A DNA stretch of 64,000 nt from Sequoia sempervirens (GCA_007258455.2 VDFB02296745.1:1-64000); one strand, 5' to 3'; shown: positions 36,256 through 47,445, numbered from the stretch's first letter. Made by a program: numbers and translations. Notes: generated by a model not told the origin, from the letters alone.

Positions 36256-38760
36256 CTATTCAAGTATGCTTGAAGGGTCATCTCTTTGCTTAAGAGTATC
36301 CAATATTTCTTCATGATCAACATTACTAAGTGTCAATAGTTGTTTTGTCTTTGGTTTGGCATGGTGCTTCAACAACTTAACATTTGTTGCTATAACAAGG
36401 TGTGAATACATGAGAATGGTTTTGTGTTTCTCGTAGTCTTCAAATGCAAGTATGCCATTCTTTCTAATCATGTATGTTCAATCATCTTCCATCAGTTGTG
36501 TTAGCTTATGATTTATCCTCACAAATCAAGCCAACCAATAGTTTGAAATCTCTTCATTCCCCTGTGGTGCAACAATTGCAAAAAAATGTCCTGGCTGTAG
36601 TAGATTTGAAAGACAATCATAATCAACTGACCTTTCCATTGTGTCATTTGTCATGGATATTGTTTGAGATAAAGGAGTTATATATTGTGGAACCCATTTA
36701 TCCACCCACTCACTTGACTCGCATTGATCCCACTCACATTAAATACAACTTTGACAAAAACAAGCCAAATCTCGTGTCCAAATGGTCCATGTGCTTGCAT
36801 CTAAGCTTCAAAATGAATGTATCTTTGAAGAGTATTTGATTGTATGACAATCCAATTTTCCTCCCACTGTAATCTCCTCAACCAACCAAAATAATCTGTG
36901 CACTATTGAATCAAGTGTCCCCCCCCATGACAATGTTGAACTACACCAGTCAACAATAGAACATGCATCACTAAATTTTTCTCTTGAAATCTTCAATTTC
37001 TCCTTAACTAGAGCTCTCTTTACACATTCACCCGCTCCATCATGCTCCCCTTTCCCATGTATAGCTTCAAAAAAACTCCAAATATGAGGTAAACCCCTCT
37101 CTACATGCATTCTACTCAACCAATAAAACATACAAGCATTCTTGAATTGACCTATGCAGTTATCTGACCAAATGAGATGTCGACCCACTGCTATATCATG
37201 CTCCTGTAAGAACTCAAAAAAATTCTCAAAACAATGTTGGACATACTCGAACGAGTGAGATCTATCATCACTCATATAAAAATGATACTCTCTGATTATC
37301 TTTTGATCCTCTTCTGTACTACTAGGTGCATGTCTATATGTTATGTGGACAAAAATAGCAATATGAATGGAATTGTAATATTGAGATTGTACCTCATTTT
37401 GTGGTTGCAGTGTGTAGTTTTTTACAAAATCAGCCACTAAAATAATAGTGCCAATCAGAAAAGAGCCCTTACACATCCTGAATTGTTGATCCAACCACTG
37501 AGACCTATGGCTATGCCTTGCATACTTGTAGAAAAGATTGTCCTTAAAATCTAAAATAAAATTGGCAACACTGCATTATTTTGTAACCAACTCGCATCTA
37601 GAACCTTCACCTCCACTCTGCAAAGTATATTTGGCTCTCATATCACTTTTTCTCAACAAGCTTCTTTCCAATTTCATGTTTGAAACCATCATGAAAAAAT
37701 GAAAAAACTTTGACAAGCCACCACATTGTGAGCACTTCACATTTAAATAATCATTTCTATAGAAAAGGCAACCATCATCTCTAGAACATAAAAATAGATC
37801 TAGCAAGTCCCTTGATGATTTCAGAAGATGCATTGCACCACACTCCTACAACATTTCATTAGTATGCAAAGTAGAATGGATATAGCATAATAGTTCATGG
37901 TACATTGAAAACTCCACATGGTATTTGCAACAAGTATTACAAATTTTAAGAGGCACACAATAAAATGGCTTCAAACCTTCAAAACCTTTGTGAGTTTTCC
38001 ATATTTGGATGTGTTTCAATAATTTTTTTGAACAAAATTGTTTGGCTTGATTCCAAGAAATGTTTATGATGTGGTGTACGGTCTCGATTGTCAATTCTTA
38101 ACTTTAAAACATACTTTGCGTTGGGTGATATTCTAGAGTGATCATGCCAAAATTTCTGAATTACCTACTTTACATTATCAGTTAGCTTCTTATCAACATA
38201 TGGAAGCCTCCCAAAAAAATCCCATGTATTATTTTGAAGAGGATCATCTATTCTTTCTCTTCTTGCAAGTGCTCTATCCAAATTTTTATGATTTATGTCA
38301 AAATCAATAAAAGTTTGTCTCGTAAAGAGAGCCTTTTTCAATTGATGGCTTACTAGGGTGGTTGTAATGACTCTTCAAGCAACTCTCTTATCTTTTTCCT
38401 TGTTATTTTTTCAAATAGACTTGAGAGCGTTATAAATATTTTTGACAATAATAGAATTTTTTTCGGTCTTCTTGTTCACACGAATCTTCAATTTGGCTAG
38501 AAAAGGTCTCATCTTTTGTATCTTTAGAAATTGTACAAAAAGTTGGCATTGCTCGGTCAATGTCTTATTGCTAAAATATTGGTTGAAAAGTTTCATAGCC
38601 CACAACTGAACGGTTTATGTTGACCTCTTTCCTTCATTTTTTTTTATAATGTTCTCATCAATTTCAAGTAACCATTTAGGGGTTCTTGAAGGTCTTGAAT
38701 TTGGAATATGTCTATCTTCCACACAAGGTTTAGGGTATAGGTTTGATGGATTAGGGTTGA
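36256..38760 (-). pseudogene. Transposase-like protein of element C, decayed
   Basis: Read from about 38,760 downward on the minus strand; start codon not found. An N-terminal part (WLLEIDENIIKKNEG; LWAMKLFNQYFSNKTLTEQC) leads to a Cys-rich middle (PLKICNTCCKYHVEF near 37,930; CEVLTMW or KCSQCGG near 37,735). The core follows: LVADFVKNYTLQPQNEVQSQ near 37,435, FYMSDDRSHSFEYVQHCFEN near 37,280, HLIWSDNCIGQFKNACMFYW near 37,170 and FFEAIHGKGEHDGAGECVKR near 37,070. A second Cys cluster (CFCQSC...CESSEWVD) near 36,770 and a C-terminal block (AFEDYEKHKTILMYSHLVIA) complete it. The D...D...HGKGxxDGxG layout matches an animal and plant family of uncharacterised transposase-like proteins as I remember it. 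Stops and a few shifts inactivate it. Confidence 0.65.
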
Positions 38761-39008
38761 GGGTCCAATGTATAGGGTAGAGGGTATGGGCAGGGTTGAG
38801 GGACTAGGGCAGAGGGTAGAGGGTATTGGGTGAGGGTAGAGGGTTGACGATATAAGGTTGAGGGATTAGGGTTGAGGGTAGAGGGTATTGAGTGAGGGTA
38901 GAGGTTAGAGGGTTTAAGGGTAGGGGTTAGGGGTGGAGGGGTTTAGGGTAGAGGGTTAAGAGTAGATAGGGGTTTGAGGGTTTAGGGGGTTAAGGGTAGA
39001 GGGTAAAT
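38737..39008. repeat. Degenerate telomere-like GGTTTAGGG/GGGTAGAGGGT repeats
   Basis: About 270 bp of gggttagagg, tttagggt, agggttgaggg variants on the plus strand, resembling the plant telomere unit TTTAGGG but irregular in spacing. It adjoins the presumed 5' end of the transposase gene. Confidence 0.75.
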
Positions 39009-39506
39009 GGAAGGGTAGGGGGGAGAGAGATAAGGGAGAGTGAGTGAGAGAGAGAGGAGGGAGATACTTGAGAAAGAGAGAGGGAGGGAGAGAGATAAAG
39101 GAAGGGAGTGGAAAGAGGGAGGGATGGAGGAATGGAGATAGAGAGAGAGGAATGGTTAAGAGGGTAAGGAGAGAGGGAGAGAGAGAGGGAGTGGAGAGAG
39201 GGAGGGAGGAAGGAGAGAGAGGATAGAGGGAAGGTGACTGAGGGAGAGGAGAGGGATCTCAAAGGAAGCAGGAGGGAGGAAGAGAGATAGAGGGTGAGAG
39301 AGGGAGAGGGTGTGAGAGGGAGAGGGGGAGGGAGAGAGGGGGAGGAAGGAGGGAGAGTCTTAGGGGAGAGAGAGGAGAGGAGGAGGAGAGAGGGAGAGGG
39401 AGTGGGAGAGAGATAGAGGGTGGAGGGAAGGAAGAGGGTGGAGGCTGGCAGAGAGAGCAGGAGTGAGAGAGAGAGAGAGGGAGGGAGAGAGAGAGGGAAA
39501 GAGATA
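39009..39506. repeat. Purine tract, about 500 bp of GA/GGA repeats
   Basis: Almost uninterrupted A and G on the plus strand (gagagagagggagggaga and variants); the minus strand is a CT tract. Long apparent reading frames on both strands here are artefacts of this composition. Confidence 0.92.
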
Positions 39507-40719
39507 ATATTTAAATATTTTATATATTAGTTATATATATATATTAGTAATATATATATATATATATTTATACATTAACTAAAATATAGAAATAATATTT
39601 AAATATTATACATAATAATATAATATTATATATTATACGTAATTCCGTAAGAGATTATCATAAATTATATATTATATATTAAATTATAAACTATATTGCA
39701 TATTCAAAACTAGATATATTAAAATAAACTATAAACTATTTATTGCATTTTTTAAATCATATATTATAAACTATATTACATTTTTAAAAATCATATATAA
39801 AATATATTAGATAACTGATTCAAGTCAGATATTTGATTTAATTGGATATCCAGATTTGAATCGGATATACGGTATTTCTAAAACAAACCTTACTACCTAG
39901 GGGTTAGCCTTTAGCTTGCTTTGAAATTTGGCTAGGACATATCAATCCTAAGAAGTCAACACAAAAAATGTGTTTAACAGCTTACCTTGCTTTTCTAGAC
40001 TTCGCCCATGTGGCTGACGACTTTTTTTACCCAAAATTGATGAAACGAAAAGGGTTTTAAAGGAGATTCTTAGCTTTCCACCAATATAAATTATTCTTTA
40101 CTTTGAATTTAATAAATAATTATTATTCATTTTCTATTTGAATTACAACTAAAATCCTAATTGATAGGCTTATTGAAAAACATCTATAGCTTTCAAATGG
40201 TATCACATTTTTTGAATCTGAAACATGTGTCACATTCTATGCTTTGCATACTATAGGATTAAAAAAAGAGTTGAATTTCATGAATTTTGACCAAGTTAAA
40301 GTGATTAGACATACGAGTTTTTATATTTTTAAAAATTTGTAATAAAAATTCATAATTAATTATTTACTTGGAAAAAAATTACAAAAAATATGCATCACAT
40401 CGGGACATGAGTCCTCTACTTATATCTAAAATCTTATAAAAAATATTATCATTTTATTGTGGTTAGGGTGGTCAAACAAGCACCTACTTCTTATTTTTTC
40501 CTTGAAATTTAAGTACTACTACATTGAAATTTCCAATTTTCACCAAATAGATTTAAAAAAAAAAAAAACCTAGTAGTTTAGAAACTACATTCAATTTGCT
40601 ACAGATTCTATTGTTACATTTTTTTGAAATAATATAGATAATTTATTCAAATTTTTACGTCAAGCTCCCTAACTCTAATTTTTCTGAATTTTCATCACCA
40701 GTTAAGGGCTTGTTTTTTC
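39507..40719. other. AT-rich subterminal region of element C
   Basis: Starts with (TA)n and tata-rich runs (39,510-39,800), then AT-rich DNA without a coding frame up to the right inverted repeat. No gene was seen. Confidence 0.5.
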
Positions 40720-40740
40720 CATGATGATCATGCACATACC
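40720..40740 (-). repeat. Right terminal inverted repeat of element C
   Basis: Reads GGTATGTGCATGATCATCATG on the minus strand. One extra base (a, 40,741) separates it from tgttg. Confidence 0.75.
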
Positions 40741-40741
40741 A

Positions 40742-41195
40742 TGTTGTTGCTATTGCTATGGAGTGCCAAAGTGTTGCTTGAGAGTGATGGATGCTTGAGA
40801 ATGCAAGAAATATTGTGTAGAAGATTGCTAGAACTTGTGAAGAAGATGTGAAGAGATGAAATGCATGAAGAGTGTTTTTGAAGGTGGGATGAGAAAAACG
40901 GCCATATTCTGATCGATTGGTCAAAGAGGGGCATTACAAACTCACCCCAATGGGAAGTGTAATGCCTTTTCTAGCTTCAAACACGAGAATCCTTCAAGGA
41001 TGTAAGAGTGCCACACAAATTCCTACACACCATGGGATCGTCCCGGACAGTTATTCTTCACCGACACAAAAGATAGACACCAACTGGAATGAAGGCAGTG
41101 GGCTAATGTGGAATTTTTCCTTTGGATTTGGTTTTCTAAGGCGAGGAAGTGTAAAAGGGTAATTTGCATAAGGGGCGAAAATTCATGCCTATATA
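40742..41195 (-). repeat. Right LTR of element B, piece 2
   Basis: Resumes at tgttgttgct, equivalent to left-LTR position 23,899, and runs to CCTATATA (CA mutated to TA) before the GGTGC duplication. The five bases tgttg are present at both edges of element C, i.e. duplicated on its insertion. Confidence 0.85.
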
Positions 41196-41200
41196 GGTGC

Positions 41201-42425
41201 TGCTACCCATCTTGCCCATCACCCTACCCTCGAGCCCTATCAAGATGCTTCAGTGTAATCTTGAGCCTCTACTTGTCACCTCTCCTACCGATGATACTGG
41301 CCATCCTTTGGACCTACCCCATCACTAGCCTAGTGTCAAGAGGATTTTTTAATCGTAATGGAACACAACATTCCCACCACTAACCAAAATCTCGTGTAGT
41401 GCATGGATCTACAAGACCCACAACCCATCCCAATCCAAATGGGGAAATTTCTCTAAACTCTTTAATAACATCAATAGAGGAGGATGTCAACCCCCACACC
41501 TTGACCTCTCAGAATGTTTTCTTGAATTGTGCATGGTAGTCATTCATAAAATAGGTTTGTCTCTCTTTGAATTGATGGAGAACCCAATCAAGAAAATATC
41601 GCTCACTTGACCTATAAGCCATCTTGTCTATCTACAAAAAGGTAGCTACTCCATGTCATCATTCCAAGCCTCACAAGCTAGCCATGACCTCCAAATGAAC
41701 TCAACCATATCATCAAAAATACCTTGCCAATATTGTAGCTTGTTGGGCCAATTGTAATGCAAATAATTTGAATACCTATAAGAAAATGGATCATCAGGAT
41801 CCCGATCAAGTATACCATCAGGCCTAGTCACTGGGATCCTATCCCAGGACCACATGTGTAGAAGAATCATCCCTGCTAAAATAGCACTGTCACTTCGATA
41901 TACAACCTCATGCATGTCTTGATACAAATGCGCCAAAACATAATGAACCCAAGCATATCTGGTCCCATGCTCCATCATCTTCTTTATATAGATGTCCCAA
42001 CCAACAAGAAATAAATTTCCTTTGTGATTGGGCATCAAAGGTCTGATAATCAAACTAGATAGTACCATCGATAGAGGATCAACACCATTAATGAAGGGAT
42101 ACAAGTAAATATTGGAATCCACAACATGTAGATACCGCACACCAAGTACTCACTGCATGGAAAGGGTCCCATGCCTAACATCATATATAACCTTCTCTTC
42201 GTGGATAGGAATCCGTGAAATCCTCCACACATCCTTGAGGGTAACAGTCGCCTTGCCAGTAGGAAGATGGAAAGACAAAGTCTTAGAGTGCCACATCTCA
42301 ACAACTATGGTCATTATCGCCCTGTCACATCAGATCTTGGGAATATAACATATATGCCATATTCCAAAAATGTTAAGTGTATCTTAACCTCTTTGAATCT
42401 AGTAATTGAATCGAACAACTGTCAT
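41201..42425 (-). pseudogene. Plant mobile domain (PMD) protein, decayed
   Basis: PMD proteins are a plant family (Pfam PF10536) found in host MAIN/MAIL1-like proteins and in many transposable elements. From about 42,425 downward the minus strand reads CDRAIMTIVVEMWHSKTLSF, HLPTGKATVTLKDVWRIS and IPIHEEKVIYDV, the usual Trp-His-x-x-T-x-x-FHLP-G...T-L-x-DV core. After a stop at about 42,150 it continues VRYLHVVDSNIYLY and the conserved MWSWDRIPVTRP near 41,850. The frame carries on past the stop at 41,646 through YRSSERYFLDWVLHQFKERQ to the B insertion at 41,200. Start codon not located. It lies antisense to the LTRs of element A. Confidence 0.8.
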
Positions 42426-43449
42426 GGCCATCGCTCCCTAGAATACAACAGTTTGATATCCGCCTACAAACATTCAACCCACAACATAATTTTTTTCTAG
42501 AAAATAAATCATGAACTTGAGACTGCAAACAAACAAGCTAAATCATTCATTTTTGACAATAGCAAGCCCTTTTTAGATGATAGCAGCATGATTTTGTGAT
42601 AGCAATTATGTTTACTATGATAGAAAAAACATTTTTATTGATAGCGGATACCTTATACGATAGTGATTATTCTTTTCATTAGCAGTTGGTTTTTCATTAG
42701 TGGTTACTTTCCAAATAGAAATACAATAATGTGAACTTTTCACAAAAATTATAAACAATAGTTGATGGATTTTACTATAATAGTCAAATCAAACTATAGT
42801 GTGAAAATTTTACAATAGTGATAAAATAACTTACTATGCTAGCAATCAAACTAAAAAAATAGTGTGAAAATAATGAAATTACTGCTATCGTTAAAATAAA
42901 TTTTGAGCATTAATTACACAAACACTAAATTCCAAAAGAAAGAAAGGAAGGAACATACATATTGTGATGCCTATGCCAGCTGGCCTCCTGAATGAATGAA
43001 CTACATTTGCTTAGTTTGGGGCACCTAGAATAATTGCCATCACAAATCAACAATCACAACAACAAGATCTCCAGAGGCAAGAATTCCCTAAGGCTAAGAG
43101 TGCAAAGGAGGAAAATGAAACCCTAATTTCCTATTTTAATGCCCTCAAACCCTAATTTTTACCTTGGAAACCCTCCTAGGTTTAAATTTTGAGCATCCTG
43201 GAACTTCCCAAACCACAAATGCGAGCCTTATAGCCTAATTGTTTGTCCTCTACACATCTAAACTACACTGGAACCTTGTCGCAAGCTTGACTTGAAAATT
43301 ACCTTTTCTGGCCAACCTCTCGAGGGGACAACCCAACATCATATTATCTTTCTGCTGGTCCCGTCAGAGCATAGTGGGGCATATTAAATTTTTCAAATCT
43401 TGACCTACACATCGAATTCTTTGAAACAATGTAACCAATACTTTGTCTC
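42426..43449. other. Internal region of element A before the right LTR, no gene seen
   Basis: May include the worn N-terminal end of the minus-strand PMD gene near 42,426-42,500. A stretch with repeated tagtgata/tagcag words lies at 42,550-42,900; the rest shows no feature up to the polypurine tract. Confidence 0.4.
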
Positions 43450-43463
43450 AAAGAGGGGCAAAA
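43450..43463 (+). other. Polypurine tract of element A
   Basis: AAAGAGGGGCAAAA lies immediately before the right LTR, as expected for plus-strand priming in plant LTR retrotransposons. Confidence 0.75.
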
Positions 43464-44569
43464 TGTAGACATGTAAAAATGACCTAACGTATATTACACA
43501 TCCTGGATTGCATTTTTCCATCATCAACATCACTTTCATTATCACTATATTGCATTTCACATCATTTTCATCATTAACCCTATTTTCCTCTATTAATTGA
43601 ATAATCTTTAATTATTTAATTAATTCACTATTTTATCATTAATTTAACCTTATCCCTCCTTATTAATTAAATAACATTACTTATTTAATTATGTCACTAA
43701 TATAACTTATTCAACTAAATTAATTAAATAGTTATCATTGATTATTTAATTAATCCTATTTCCCTCTCCAAAAATAATTAAATCAATTATCTAATTCACT
43801 CAACATAATGTGTTAATAAATAAATTTCCTTTATTTATTAATTCAAAATTATCTTACACATATATCTCCAATATTAATTAATTGTTCAATTAATTAATTA
43901 TGCAAACCCCTTTTTATTGAGTAAATCATGACCATTGATTTCTACTCTAATTGGTTAACTAACCCATCCCTTTCCACCAATTGCTCAATCCCACTAAACA
44001 CTCAACCTAATTTCTTTAATCCCATGAATCATTCAATCTAATCCCACTAATTGTTCAATTAAAATATTTAATTGGATTAATAAGAGGAGTTAAATAATCA
44101 ATCTATTTCCTCTCAACGGTTCTCAATCGTTGATCATGATCTTTCATTGTTGAATCTCGATCGTTCATCTGAAATTTGAAAATCTATAAAACAATCCTCT
44201 TTCCTCTCAAAAACGATTAGAGAATATGGAGAATTTATGGAAAGATCATGTCAAGTTGACTATTGAAGCACATTGAGCTAATACTTACATCTTCAATCAC
44301 CATTCATATACCTTTTAAAGTTTTTTCACAATAATAGAGGCTTCATATTGATCCAATGCAATTCAAATCAATATGAATACACTTTGACATTGGATGGTAT
44401 AGCTTTATTTCATGAATTCATTTATTGTTCTTGCTTATGCTTACCTTTATTGATTGAATTCATTGCTTTATAGTTCATTTCATGAGTAATGATAGAATTT
44501 ATCCTTTTTCTTTTATTTGATTTGGCCGATTCATTGTTATGTTTCCTAATGCATATTTTCCCCTATACA
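43464..44569 (+). repeat. Right LTR of element A
   Basis: 1,106 bp, same ends and order of blocks as the left copy, with numerous point differences and small indels, which indicates an old insertion. Confidence 0.8.
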
Positions 44570-44879
44570 CTATTAAGAATTTAAAGTAGAACATGTTTAT
44601 AGAAAACATAGATAAAAAAGATGTAGATTTTTTTGTGACAAAGTTATGTTTTTTCAAGGCTTACCAGAGGTTCATGACCATAGTGGTGGGTTTATCTTAT
44701 TACTCCTACGTAGTCACATAGTGGATGTGACAACATAGGATCGTAGTTTTCTTTGATGAGTTCAAGTTTGGTGGGTTTGCAAGATGATAGAGATGAGATT
44801 CCATCCTACGATGCTCATGACACATGGAGAGATGGTATATCAATATAATGTTATTTCATCTCCCCACTAGGGAGATGAA

Positions 44880-45370
44880 TGTTACATTGATAGAAATCTA
44901 CCACATTCTACAACTTCCCACCTGAGGGGAGAGGATATCTCTCCACGAGCCATGGACAACTTAGGATTTCTAAGACAACTAGCTCTACTATGTCAGTTGA
45001 GTTGTCCCTACAAGAAATATTGGACACATATACCTTAGGTGGTTGGAGAAAGGGCGAGTCATAGTGCCCCTTATATATTACATCATGATTTCTACAATGG
45101 AACTCTAAGTCATCATTGAAATATGAGGCTCCCACTTGCATGTATTCCTTTTTCATTATATCAAAGATATGGAGGAGTGCAATGTTGTATTCACTTGGGG
45201 TCAGAGTATGTTGGACCACTCACACCATGAGTACCATAGCATGATATCCTACATTCTCCTTTAGGTGTGGACCTTCGAGCACATCACTTGTACTTGACCA
45301 TTCAATTTTCCTTGCCGAATTATAGGTGATCTTCCTTGACCCATGCATATTCCTTGGTGTGGCAGTAGAG
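44880..45370 (-). pseudogene. Unrecognised minus-strand frame
   Basis: From about 45,370 the minus strand reads KIEWSSTSDVLEGPHLKENV, passes one stop, and continues LTPSEYNIALLHIFDIMKKE, YMQVGASYFNDDLEFHCRNH and CPWLVERYPLPSGGKL before stopping at 44,908. Composition and length suggest a genuine protein, possibly of a transposable element. I cannot name it, and it cannot be followed with confidence above 45,370, although scattered readable residues continue to about 45,900. Confidence 0.4.
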
Positions 45371-45849
45371 GTTAAAATACTTATTGTTTTTGAGGTAGAT
45401 CATGGAATGGCTCAAGGTTAATGATATCATATGGCATCCACATCAAGGGATAAGACTCGACTACCACACATGCAACACGACTAGTTCCTAGCTAGTCGAC
45501 ACGATCACATCCTTGTATCACAATACTAGTGATGGGTCATGTGTTAGTTTGGGTAGATACAAATATTTTCCTGAATCATGCCCACATACATATAATCTTT
45601 ACAAAGCCCTGTTAGACCTAGGGACCTACCTTGACCGACTATTAGGGATGCCACACTAAGTGAGGCAAGGATAAGTGATGATGATGACTCACCCCAGCTA
45701 GAAATTGATGATGTAGGGATGCCAAATGGATTTGGTCGGTGGTGGGAGACATCGAGTCCTACTCCCATCCTCCCTGAGGATGCCCCTAGAGGAGACCCAG
45801 GTGTACATGGATTTGATGGAGAGGAGGGATATAGGAGGAGGAAAATGAG

Positions 45850-47428
45850 TGTTGCAAGTATGAGTAGTTGGTATTGCCATTGATGTCAACAAGCTTGTGG
45901 GAGATTTTTTCAAGCTTATGTTTGTGTTGTCATTGATGACTAATGATGGTTGAGAAGTTGTGTTGATGCTTTGATCAGTTGCATTATGTTGTCATTAGTA
46001 AGTGTTATTGGTGTCAACCTCTAGTGTTGCTTTGATAATATTCTATAGATGAATAATTGAATTATAGTTGGTTTAGTGGTGATGAGGAAGTATTGAAAAT
46101 GATGAGAATGCATTTATGGTGCTTGGTTTCCAAGTTCTTTTGAGAAAATGTGAATAAAAGAGGAAAACAAAGTGTTGTAGAGGTGTTATGGTGTACAGTG
46201 TGGTATTTTGATTTTGGTCTACACTTCTTCTATCTTGAAGATTTGCTTGTGTAGTTTGGATATATTGGTCAAATGTGTTAAGAGGTTCTATATCTATAAT
46301 TTCTTGGTCTGGATCATTGTGCAGAAGAAGTTGTGTTCACCAATGTGTGAACTATGTTTTAGTAGTGTTTGGGAGAAATTATTTTGCTTCGCATTTCTCT
46401 ACAGTTTTATTTCTAGTCTTGTGGTTTTGGAAGTGTTCTCATGAGGTTCATATATACCTTTAGTCAATTTTTTTCATGGTTTGGTGCTTCAAAAGTTGGT
46501 TTCTTGAGTAACAGTGTGTGGAAGGTTGTCTAAGTGTACTAGGTGTGTACATTCTTCAAGTGAAAGTTATTGCAAATAAATTTGTTGGATTTCAGGGTGT
46601 TTGTGCAATATTCTAGATTGTATTCAGGTTTTGTGTGTGGTTAGTGAGTCATCTTTGGGTCTAAGGAAGCATGTACTTAAATGTTAATGGTGTTTACATT
46701 GGTTCAATTGACCTTGGGTGTTTACACTAATTGTGGAAGCGTGGTGTGGCATATATGTATGGTTTGGGTCCAAGTTAAGATGTGGTGTGGTCTACTTTCA
46801 TTCTTTTCTACCTTAAGAATGCTTAGTGCTAACCTAATCTGAATTTTCATGGTTGAGGTGCATAGCCAACCTTAGAGAATGTTTTCAAGGTTGAAGAAGG
46901 TATAAATAAGTGATGAATTGATGGAGAATTGTGTAGTGAACTGTGTGATATGAATTGTAGAGTTGTGAAGTGTAGTGCAAGCTTAATGAGTTAGAACACT
47001 GGAATTAGTGAGCAAAATATGTCTACAATCTTCAGAGAAACTTTGAATGTGTTGGTGATGTTGTGGTGAATGTTTTTTGTTGCATTGAGATGGATTTATC
47101 AATATAACACTCTTCTTTCTTCTTTTCTATAATCTAGTAGTGAGCCCTTCATTCTTTTGGGTAGTGAGCCTGTTGTATTTGGTTTTGCAATTACTTTATA
47201 TTGTGAACTAATCCTCACTGTGGTTTTTCCCTTCTTGGGTTTTCCATGTAAATATAGTGTTCTATTGTGCATGGTGTTGTGTTTAAGTTTTATATTATTT
47301 TATTTCATGCTAAATCATTCTAAAAAATTAAGGGTTAATTTAGTTGATGCAGATTTGAATGTTTTTGATGGTTTTGAAGTTTTAATGTACAACTGATTTA
47401 CCCCCCTCTGAGTTGTCGTGTGCATCCA
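45850..47428 (+). repeat. Left LTR of element D
   Basis: Starts TGTTGCAAGTATGAGTAG and ends TGCATCCA, 1,579 bp. The first 300 bases match 58,737-59,040. Open stretches inside it (for example 46,208-46,444) have no domain character. Confidence 0.8.
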
Positions 47429-47433
47429 ATAAT

Positions 47434-47445
47434 TGGTATTAAAGC
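47434..47445 (+). other. Primer-binding site of element D
   Basis: TGGTATTAAAGC, two changes from TGGTATCAGAGC, the initiator methionine tRNA complement used by many copia elements, five bases after the LTR. Confidence 0.75.

Larger units (their letters stand above)
28932..40740. mobile_element. Large TIR DNA transposon C, 11.8 kb
   Basis: The insert in the B LTR begins GGTATGTGtaggATCATG and ends in CATGATgatcatgCACATACC, inverted repeats of about 20 bp with perfect outer eight bases. It is flanked by tgttg on both sides (28,927-28,931 and 40,742-40,746), or gtgttg/atgttg if six bases are counted. The undisturbed LTR copy at 23,899-23,903 has a single tgttg. Inside are a plus-strand six-exon gene, a 360-bp tandem array, a minus-strand transposase-like pseudogene, telomere-like repeats and a purine tract. 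I cannot assign a superfamily: the 5-6-bp duplication and GGTATGTG ends do not fit hAT, CACTA, PIF/Harbinger or typical Mutator elements. Confidence 0.8.
23096..41195 (-). mobile_element. Ty3-like LTR element B, non-autonomous, hosting a DNA transposon
   Basis: Flanked by GGTGC on both sides (23,091-23,095 and 41,196-41,200). The left LTR is 23,096-24,357 (1,262 bp). The right LTR is interrupted by element C and, in two pieces, totals about 1,265 bp. On the minus strand the internal region runs from a TGGTGAACCCACC-type primer site beside 28,121 to the polypurine tract AAAGTGGGTGCAAAA at 24,372-24,358. The internal 3.8 kb encodes a protease-like domain and a long Pro/Ser-rich tail but no reverse transcriptase or integrase, so mobility would have depended on another element. 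Confidence 0.85.
20040..44569 (+). mobile_element. LTR element A carrying an antisense PMD gene (heavily nested)
   Basis: Two direct repeats of about 1.1 kb (20,040-21,131 and 43,464-44,569) both start TGTAGACATG and end CCCTATACA. The right copy is preceded by AAAGAGGGGCAAAA, a good polypurine tract, which sets the plus orientation. Leaving out the nested elements, the internal region is only about 4.2 kb. It has no gag or pol that I can see but holds a PMD pseudogene in antisense, so this looks like a non-autonomous element. The flanking pentamers (gtgtt and ctatt) match at only 3 of 5 positions, so a decayed duplication or two separate insertions remain possible. Confidence 0.6.

Noticed and set aside
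38737..39008. True telomere or chromosome end
   Set aside because: The units are irregular and flanked on both sides by transposon sequence; at most an interstitial telomere-like repeat.
38990..39262. Long open frames on both strands (Ser/Pro/Leu-rich one way, Arg/Glu/Gly-rich the other)
   Set aside because: They are products of the GA/CT tract, not genes; the residues simply repeat the dinucleotide composition.
20035..44574. Perfect target-site duplication for element A
   Set aside because: gtgtt and ctatt match at only three of five positions, so I do not claim a duplication.
46208..46463. Hydrophobic open frames resembling membrane proteins
   Set aside because: They lie inside the left LTR of the copia element, in T/G-rich DNA; the right LTR is truncated before this point, so no comparison supports coding.
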